NCBI GenBank assembly: GCA_030765065.1
Contig: CM060990.1
Location: 411,937,198 to 412,001,197, forward strand
Direction of reading: 5' to 3'
Length of the DNA: 64,000 nt
Source of the DNA: Deroplatys truncata
Lineage: Eukaryota; Arthropoda; Insecta; Mantodea; Mantidae
The translations under genes were made by a program, and so were the position numbers. A model generated the notes under the pieces. It was not told where the DNA came from. It did no database searches and saw nothing but the letters and a program-made list of their open reading frames with translations. Each line of letters starts with the position of its first letter. The first letter of the stretch is position 1. Below, in pieces: positions 57,578 to 64,000 of the stretch.

Positions 57578-58628
57578 GGGTAATATTTCTATACAAGTAG
57601 GTGTTCTAAGCTTGCTTTTTTGAAATATGAAATAGGTTCCTCCACATGTTGTTTGGACTGTAACAGTAAATTTTCTCCTAACTGAATATTATACTCATTA
57701 AATAATGTTGTTACTTCTTGTGGTTCTTTTGTGGTGATATGATTTACTATAATTTCTTTTATTTCATTTTTTATATGACGTTTACCAGTCTCTTTTTTTA
57801 TAATTTTCCATATTGTATTAGGCTTGTTATTTGAGGACTCTGCTTTTCATAGCAGAGTTTTTAAGTTAAATTTATAACCGTTTTTAGAATTTTACAATAT
57901 TTTTTATAGTGTTGTCTATGTTTCTCACAGTTGCTTTCTCTAATAGCCATGTAGAGTTCTCTTTTGTGTTTGCAGGATACCTTAATACCTTGTGTTAACC
58001 AGCCATTTCTAGGTGTGTTAATAATTTTCTTTACACGAGATGGAAAACTTGAGTTATGAATCCTTATGAAAGTATTTAGAAAGGAGTTAAACTTGTTATT
58101 CTTATTGTTCTTTTTGTATATTTCTTCCCAGGATTGTTCTGAAAGCTGGTGATTAAAGAGTTTTATGTTCTCACTGTTAATGACTCTGTAGTTGGATACA
58201 TGATTCATTATTTTGGAATGGGGAATGTTATAATTGATTTTAAGCAACTGTCCATCATGGTCTGAAAGCCCATTAATTAAGGGTTGGATTTCATGGTACT
58301 CATTTTTAGACATATCTATGAAAATATTATCAATAGCTGTTTTGGAATTTTTTTGAATTCTAGTTGGAAAGTTGACTGTATGCATAAGGTTGTATGTTCT
58401 TAATAATGAACAAATTTGTTCCTTTTGGTTGCTATCTTTAATGAAGTCTATATTTAAGTCACCACAAAGTATAAATTAAATCTTAGCCTTGAATAAATAT
58501 TTTAGAGCAGCATCCAGATTGTATAGGAAGTTTTCAAAATTGGCAGCTGGGGCTCTGTATACTGTTAATATAATTAGTTCACTGTCTGGCTTTTTTATAT
58601 GAACCACGCAACACTCAATTGTTTGTTC

Positions 58629-59952
58629 TAGTGATGGGCACTATTGAATTATTCGATAGTCGCATAGCTATCATTTTGTTCAATTACTGCCAAGTATTCG
58701 GTTTTTTATTTGGTTTTAGAAAGCTCCTTTGGTGCTGCCTAGGTTATGTAATGTTATCATTTTATTGGTTCCTTTGTGATCCATAGTTCCAATTATTTAT
58801 AAGTCACTTTAATTGATGAACCAATGCATGATATGCCAACCTGATTCCAGACAGTTTAAAGTAACTACTCTTCCATTTTCTTGATGTACCTAGCAGTTTT
58901 TGATAATTAGTTACACCAAAGGATGCTACCAAGCAAGCAATATATAAATATGTAATTGGTCCAGAGCATACAATTTGTTGTAAAAATGTGCATTAATAGT
59001 AATTTTCTTAAACATATATTAAAAGCAAATATTACACTGTCCAGGGCAAGCACTGTATCAGTGTTAGGGGGGGGTGAGGTAGTATTCTTTGGTGTAGTGC
59101 TTGTAACAAAGTAACCAAAGCTTTAATTCCAAACCTTAATACAACCTCTTTTTTGCAGAAGTTAAGTTGTTGCAATGTTGCTGCTTTATGTTTTCTAGCT
59201 AGTTAACAGCCACAAAAACTGTTGTAGTTCTACACTACTTGGGTATTAAAATCAAGAAGCACATGAAGCTTAGGATGTAGATAGCATGTTCGCTACACTT
59301 TATATTCCTCAATTCAATCCAAAATATCTGTTAGGTATCCAAATTTAAGACCAAGCACCATAGTTACAGAATAAGAACTAATTAATAAATCAGGGCCCTT
59401 CCATATTGTGATGGAATAAAATTTGGCTCTTAACCTGAAATCAAATAGCTGTGAACCGATAAATGCAATATAACCTAGCATAACCTATACCACATAACCT
59501 CAAACTATTAGACCATAACCATACACAACTCTGCAACAGGTGTGAATATATTTGTTATACTTTTATTTGAAAAATACATACTTTCATTACATACTTCGAT
59601 GTGCCAGTCTGATTGAGAAATGGTAAGCTTTCAGAACCTGATATTAATGGAATTAAGTTTTGCTCTAATTATTAGAGAATAATTGTATGCAATGTTTTAA
59701 GTGTTTCAGTAGTATAACATAATGGACATTAAACCCGTGTGTATATTACTCCAGGTGTAGAATGCCTATTATGATGTGCTTTAAATTCTGAATGAAACCT
59801 AGTTAGTAAGTGGTCCTTGATATTACTTCAGCATTTTGCATAACTAATCAGCTATTAAAACCGAATGAAAAAACTGACTTTTTCACTCAATAGTCATATC
59901 TCACTATCTTAATGTATTCGATTGTTATAAAATTCGATAGTGCCCGTCACTA
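58629..59952. mobile_element. Non-autonomous hAT element
   Basis: Left end tagtgatgggcactattgaa (58629-) and right end, reversed, tagtgacgggcactatcgaa (to 59952) match in 18 of 20 positions; tagtgatggg is a common insect hAT terminus. The 1.3-kb interior has no recognisable coding sequence. Flanking octamers (gtttgttc and caacatat) do not match, so the target duplication is lost or the ends recombined. It marks the 5' break of the adjacent LINE. Confidence 0.75.
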
Positions 59953-60900
59953 CAACATATGTCCACAAATGTACAGAAACACTGTAATTATACTTTAGTG
60001 GTGCACTATAAAACTAAATGTAAGTGCAGTAGTCTGCGATGAGATTCCTGCCTCCAAAGTTTGAATATTTTTAGACATTTTTAGCATGGTAAATTAAAAT
60101 TCAAAACCAGTAAGTTATCACTTAAGTTTTTTTTTTTTTGTTACTTTAATTCTCTTATAATGCTATATTTTGACAATTATAGCGTACCTAAAAGTTTAAA
60201 CTGTAATACTTTTAACATATGTAGTTTAGGAAAGTCAGGATATGAAAACCAAATTTATTCAAAATATTTCAAGGTGTTTATAGTAAAAACCGAGGACAGT
60301 GGATGTTTATCTGATAGGGGGTGCAAGCACATAAGGAAGTCAGAGCAATATTATGCACTACCTGACCATTATGTTTATTTGTGGGAAATAGGAATGTCAA
60401 CCACTCTAGACACATTTTATATTTGTAAGCACCTACAGATCCCATCTGGTTCCACTCACATTTCATAAGTATGTGTTTCATCTGCAAATGAAATCAGTTT
60501 AGCTTTATTTTGGAATAGATTGTTCCGAGTTTTTCAGTAAAAAGGTATTTACTATGTCACATTGAGGATGTGTAAACAATCCAGCCCACATTTGTTATAT
60601 GTATGGGAAATAAACGTTGCCCAAGTAGATACTTAATATTAGGCATTTTGTGAAAAAGTCATATCATGCCTATTTTGGAACCAAACTTGGAAATCAAAGT
60701 AGAGCTTAGGCACCACACAAAGTATGAAGAGCATGCACTGAAGGACTTCATCATTGGGTCAACAGCAGAAGACCGTCACTATTTTTGGAATAAGTATTGT
60801 TTGGAGAGATCCACTGAGCCATAGTTATCACTGCTATTCTTTCATGTGGTGCGAAGGGGGTAGAATTCTACATATAAAAAGAAAATCATGTGTCCAGTTG
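59953..60900. other. No recognisable feature
   Basis: Two overlapping open frames of 102 and 69 codons on opposite strands (60160-60487) have no motif I know. A T13 run lies near 60128. Confidence 0.4.
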
Positions 60901-60909
60901 TTCGACCAG

Positions 60910-61580
60910 CCATTTTACCTGTGCCCATGGGCCTGATGTACCAATCCCTGTGCGACCAGAGTAACTTGAACTTTTTTCATCTGAGACTGATGCAGAAAAG
61001 AGGGAAATTGTGACAAATGACATTGACTATCGGAATCGTCTGCTGCAGAATGTGGGTGTTTTAACCAGACTGAATTAAATGACCTACTGAGGAATCTTGT
61101 GCTCCCTAAACAGCTAGTTTTATGTTCTAGACTCCAAGAAAAAAAATCTGCTGTGCACAAAAACATCATTCTATTGGTAGGTACCGACAACACAAAATAC
61201 ATTTTAAATTATTTTTTTCCAAACATGGCTATCTTGTACATTGCAGTGATGTGAAAGAACTTATGCTAAAACTTGGACTTCCAAACTATGACCCAAGAGA
61301 ATGGAGACTATTAATTGATGCTTTCAAGTGATGTTTAATGGTTGCATGATGCTCAAATGGGCCTGAGGTCTCTAGAGCTTAGAGTTATCTGACATTCATC
61401 TTTAGGGATTTTTGAGTGAAGAGCAAGGTGAACGATTTCACAAGGATCTGCAGAAGTTTGAAAGGAGATACCAGGGATGCTAGAACATCAGTATGCTGGC
61501 TGACTATTACTGGATGTAATAGCATGAAACACTTGTACCTGAAGAAAAACATAAAAGAAGGACTTTCTTAACTAAGGAGC
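60910..61580 (+). pseudogene. Remnant of an insect repeat protein (HGERFH family)
   Basis: Pieces in order: ETDAEKREIVTNDIDYRNRL with LQNVGV; LRNLVLPKQLVLCSRLQEKK; CSDVKELMLKLGLPNYDPRE with WRLLIDAFK; then GFLSEEQGERFHKDLQKFER with RYQG, and MLADYYWM. The same block order (YRNRLL, SRLQEK, YNADEWRLFIDSSK, DEHGERFHQDI, MLADYCW) occurs in a large set of uncharacterised, repeat-like insect proteins. Compared with that set, the central part (the region with cysteine-rich FCCFLC) is missing and several breaks are present. The function and the superfamily of the parent element are unknown to me. Confidence 0.55.
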
Positions 61581-61599
61581 AACCAAAGTAGTTATGTGA

Positions 61600-62170
61600 T
61601 ATACTGTGCTAATTTATACATTCAATAATGAAGTAAATAAGACAAAACAAAGCAAAAACACTCTAGTGACATGTATGAACAAGCCATACACACAATTTCA
61701 GCTAGCTGTGCTTTGGATACTGTTTTTGCATTTGAAATAAAGTGAAACAAAAAAGTCAATAGTGAAATTCACATACCTAATTATTCAACACATAATGTGA
61801 TTTTGTAAAAAGTCCTGACTGGATAGAGGTAAACAGATTGAAAATTTGGACTCAGCACAACAACATTACATAAAATCACATTATTTACTTTAGGCAACAA
61901 TCACAAAGTGTAAATTCGCAGGCTAAGTGTTATCAGTACAGCTCAGATGTTTAGGGATTTATAACAATCAAAATAGACAGGCAAAAATGCAATAAAAAGT
62001 AAAAGGAGGCATTGTAAATTTAAACAAGGCATTATAAATTTTAAGAAGTTATAATAATATATTTAATAACAATATTTGGTTGCACATTACAAGGTACTGC
62101 TGTAAATATTGTTACACTCTGCTGGCATCAACTATTGATTTACACAAGCCCAATGAAAACTGTTACTGTC
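61600..62170. other. No recognisable feature
   Basis: AT-rich sequence. Nothing supports a gene or element. Confidence 0.4.
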
Positions 62171-62172
62171 CA

Positions 62173-62400
62173 CTAGATGTGACAATAGCTGTAGGAAGTA
62201 ACTTTCTTTTTTTTAACCACTCTTTGAAGCAAGAGCAGATTTGTGATTTGATAAAATACCTTTTTTTTTTTTTTTTTTTGTGATTGTCTTTTCACACACA
62301 ATAAAACTGCTCCATCAGTTGAAAACATGCGGGCGCCAAATTCACTAACATAACTGTGAAGTTTGTTTTTCAATAGCTGATTGAATTTAAGCATTGTAAC
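62173..62400 (-). pseudogene. hAT family-1-like transposase N-terminal fragment
   Basis: Minus-strand start at 62394: MLKFNQLLKNKLHSYVSEFG followed by ARMFSTDGAVLLCVKRQSQ. It parallels KQNVQVRLNKFVSQYGEKVF then SSDGIILYCKLCDV of the hAT at 17561. An A-rich interruption follows near 62260-62275 and the rest is lost. Third occurrence of this family in the window. Confidence 0.6.
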
Positions 62401-62589
62401 TAAATAATGTTAAGTCTGCTTTCACACAACAGTAACTCACCCACACAACTTGTCAAAATATTTTCTATTCACTACTTGCTGATGCTGCGGAACCCACTTT
62501 CAAAGATAAATGCTCAACTTTCTTTTTAAGACATAGCAAACATTACAATACAAAATATGGTCACATCCCAATGAAAAGAAGTCCAAGCA

Positions 62590-62960
62590 ATGTCAAACAT
62601 TTTTAGTTATCATGGATTCCTGCAGATGTTTTAGTGCTTCTGCTTGATTCCCAAAGATGACAAGTTTCTGCATATTTGACATAGTTAACACTACACCACA
62701 CCTCCTGACAAGGCAAACAATGGGCCCTTCTACAATCCATTTGCCAGGGATTATCATGTGAAGATATTGGTGAACTGTAATTTGGAAGTGAGCATTCGCC
62801 ACATGACTCATTGCATGCTAATAGCACATCCTCCAGCATCAGAAGCAGATTGCACTGCAGGAAATCCAGATACATCTGTCCATTGAGGTATTGTGGGAGG
62901 ACAACTGGCCGAAGTGGTTCAATAATAATGCCAGCCTAAACCATGATGTTGTAGTGAATG
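62590..62960 (-). pseudogene. DUF4817/mariner-type transposase fragment
   Basis: Minus-strand frames: AGIIIEPLRPVVLPQYLNGQ, MYLDFLQCNLLLMLEDVLLA (62820-62950) and VHQYLHMIIPGKWIVEGPIV (62700-62790). This matches the stretch GI.G.....P..L.G..Y..FL...LP.LLEDV and V...L...YPGRWIGR.GP of DUF4817-associated transposases. Only the middle of the DDE domain is left, with frame changes. Confidence 0.6.
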
Positions 62961-62964
62961 CATG

Positions 62965-63690
62965 CTATTAGAATTCACCAAAATGCAACTGTGAAATATT
63001 TCCTCCATTATAATGCTCTCTGGCAACTTTTGGTAACATTTTGCTTTTTCAGTTGACATCAATACTAGTAACTGCTCCTAAAATATATGTATGGTGAAGA
63101 TTTGGCCATAGTTGGTTTTGACTGTAGCTGTTATGTTGGCAGTACAGGCATTATCTGCAGGATATCAACTACTGAGTTTAAAGCAAATAATCCTTGGTTG
63201 GGTAGAGGTCCTTGTGTTCCACATCTGCATTTATTGAATAGTTTTAGTGCTCATGCAAGTGATCTACACTTTTTAATACTATTACAACACAATTTCCCAT
63301 GAAACACAATACAATGTGATATTTAGTGCTAGGAAGTAGTTTAATCAACTTATATTATTTCAAAATAAGATTTGACTTGCCGACTTAACTTAAAACTAGT
63401 AATCACCACTATAAGGTTGGCAGTAGCTTAGTTTAGTGTAAATTTGGCCACATTGAATTCTTGGGAACTGCCATTAACCGCTTCACCTGTTATCCTGAGA
63501 ATACTCGTAATTAAGAAATGATTGAAAATTTTCTAACCAGAGTTATCTTGTATACATTTCACTCTTAATTTTCTGCAGTTTTATCCCAAGTATTCTCATT
63601 CAGAACATTTTAATTTATTGCACACCGCTAGATGGAGTGATAGTCTTCATGTTCCGTGACATCTAGAATTAAGCATGTTGCCTTGATGCC
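62965..63690. other. No recognisable feature
   Basis: A 71-codon open frame (63087-63302) has no known motif. Around 63625-63660 the text caccgctagatggagtgata may belong to the 5' part of the following piggyBac-like element. Confidence 0.4.
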
Positions 63691-63699
63691 AGATGGGAA

Positions 63700-64000
63700 T
63701 CGAGGAAATGTAACACATTTTGTAGGCTTAATCAGAGCTTATACTGCAATTCTGTTGCAGATGCTCAGTGGCTTTTTATGTACAGTGTTCATATTGCAAT
63801 GTCAAGTGACAGCGATTCTGTTAGTGTTTTCCTTGAGGAATCTGCAGCTATACTTCAGAAGTATTACTTGGAAGTGATTCTCATTCAGATACAAGTAATT
63901 CTGTGGATCTTAATGCAGCAAGACAATGGGTGCAACTGTAAATAGGTGACAATGTAATTCCAGCTCCACCAAGATATACATTTACATCTACTTCTGGCCT
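63700..64000 (+). pseudogene. piggyBac-like transposase start, cut by window end
   Basis: The plus strand gives SDSHSDTSNSVDLNAARQWV with QL, a stop, then NVIPAPPRYTFTSTSGL at the edge. Acidic/serine-rich N-termini followed by AR.W......PP..F.F.G..G are characteristic of piggyBac transposases. The catalytic domain would lie beyond the window. At least one stop interrupts the start. Confidence 0.45.

Larger units (their letters stand above)
55880..58628 (-). mobile_element. Jockey-like LINE, 5'-truncated
   Basis: From the right: endonuclease end VYRAPAANFENFLYNLDAAL, CGDLNIDFIKDSN and NGLSDHDGQLLKINYN (58250-58620), linker RNGWLTQGIKVSCKHKRELY (57861-58100), RT fingers SLGYDEITTKILKLCANKIG, KPLYKKGQKSQLLNYRPVSL, FCDLSKAFDCVNHSIL (56969-57577), then GVPQGSI, FADDTSIIIKEH and TYGITFWGNSVDAKKIFLL (56401-56955), and a C-terminal segment to 56027. 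The 3' end is near 55880 (tgtaattatgtatttatgac). Only a handful of frame breaks; younger than the LINE at 1855-7545. Confidence 0.85.

Noticed and set aside
60160-60487. Overlapping 102- and 69-codon frames
   Set aside because: They occupy opposite strands, with no motif or splice context.
1-64000. CRISPR arrays, operons, bacterial terminators
   Set aside because: Base composition, splice sites and transposon types are eukaryotic, and no regularly spaced short repeats are present.

Overview
This is AT-rich, intron-like DNA from an arthropod, most likely an insect with a large genome. The mix of mariner and DUF4817-type elements, hAT, pogo, Penelope-like elements, Jockey-like LINEs and tRNA-derived SINEs suggests a polyneopteran such as a cockroach, termite or stick insect, but that placement is inference from the repeats. 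I see no complete host gene. Transposon remnants cover well over half of the window, many of them nested.

Host sequence: the best host signal is a 148-base exon on the minus strand at 21896..22043. It has clean splice sites on both sides and 49 open codons that read like the start of the angiomotin-family coiled coil. A second minus-strand candidate exon (36251..36469) has good splice sites and exactly 73 codons, interrupted by one in-frame TGA. If both belong to one gene, most of the window is intron of an angiomotin-like gene on the minus strand.

Layout: 1-1850 Penelope-like retroelement folded into a near-perfect palindrome, with a hammerhead-like motif after its ORF. 1855-7545 Jockey-like LINE split by a hAT element (1985-5035) that itself holds a MITE. 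7.8-12.9 kb hAT end, foldback MITE with a small hAT MITE inside it, piggyBac-like remnant, SINE, mariner tail. 14.9-19.4 kb THAP-domain (Kolobok-like) transposase remnant, a foldback, and a second nearly whole but broken hAT of the first family. 20.2-24.2 kb LINE tail, host exon, Penelope fragment, mariner-type element. 27.2-34.6 kb pogo element, DUF4817 MITE, LINE tail, one intact-ended mariner and one degraded mariner, LINE tail. 36.2-46.8 kb candidate exon, Tc1-like element, SINEs, Harbinger fragment, hAT MITE, and a DUF4817 element carrying an inverted SINE pair. 47.1-50.35 kb Penelope fragment abutting a broken Gypsy LTR retrotransposon fossil. 50.9-54.3 kb spliced DDE-like transposase gene of an unnamed family. 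55-64 kb ZNF862-type hAT fragment, a Jockey-like LINE, a hAT non-autonomous element, a remnant of an insect repeat protein (HGERFH family), hAT and DUF4817 fragments, and the start of a piggyBac-like gene at the right edge.

Family assignments come from motifs recognised by eye, with no database search; end-repeat and target-duplication claims were read directly from the bases.
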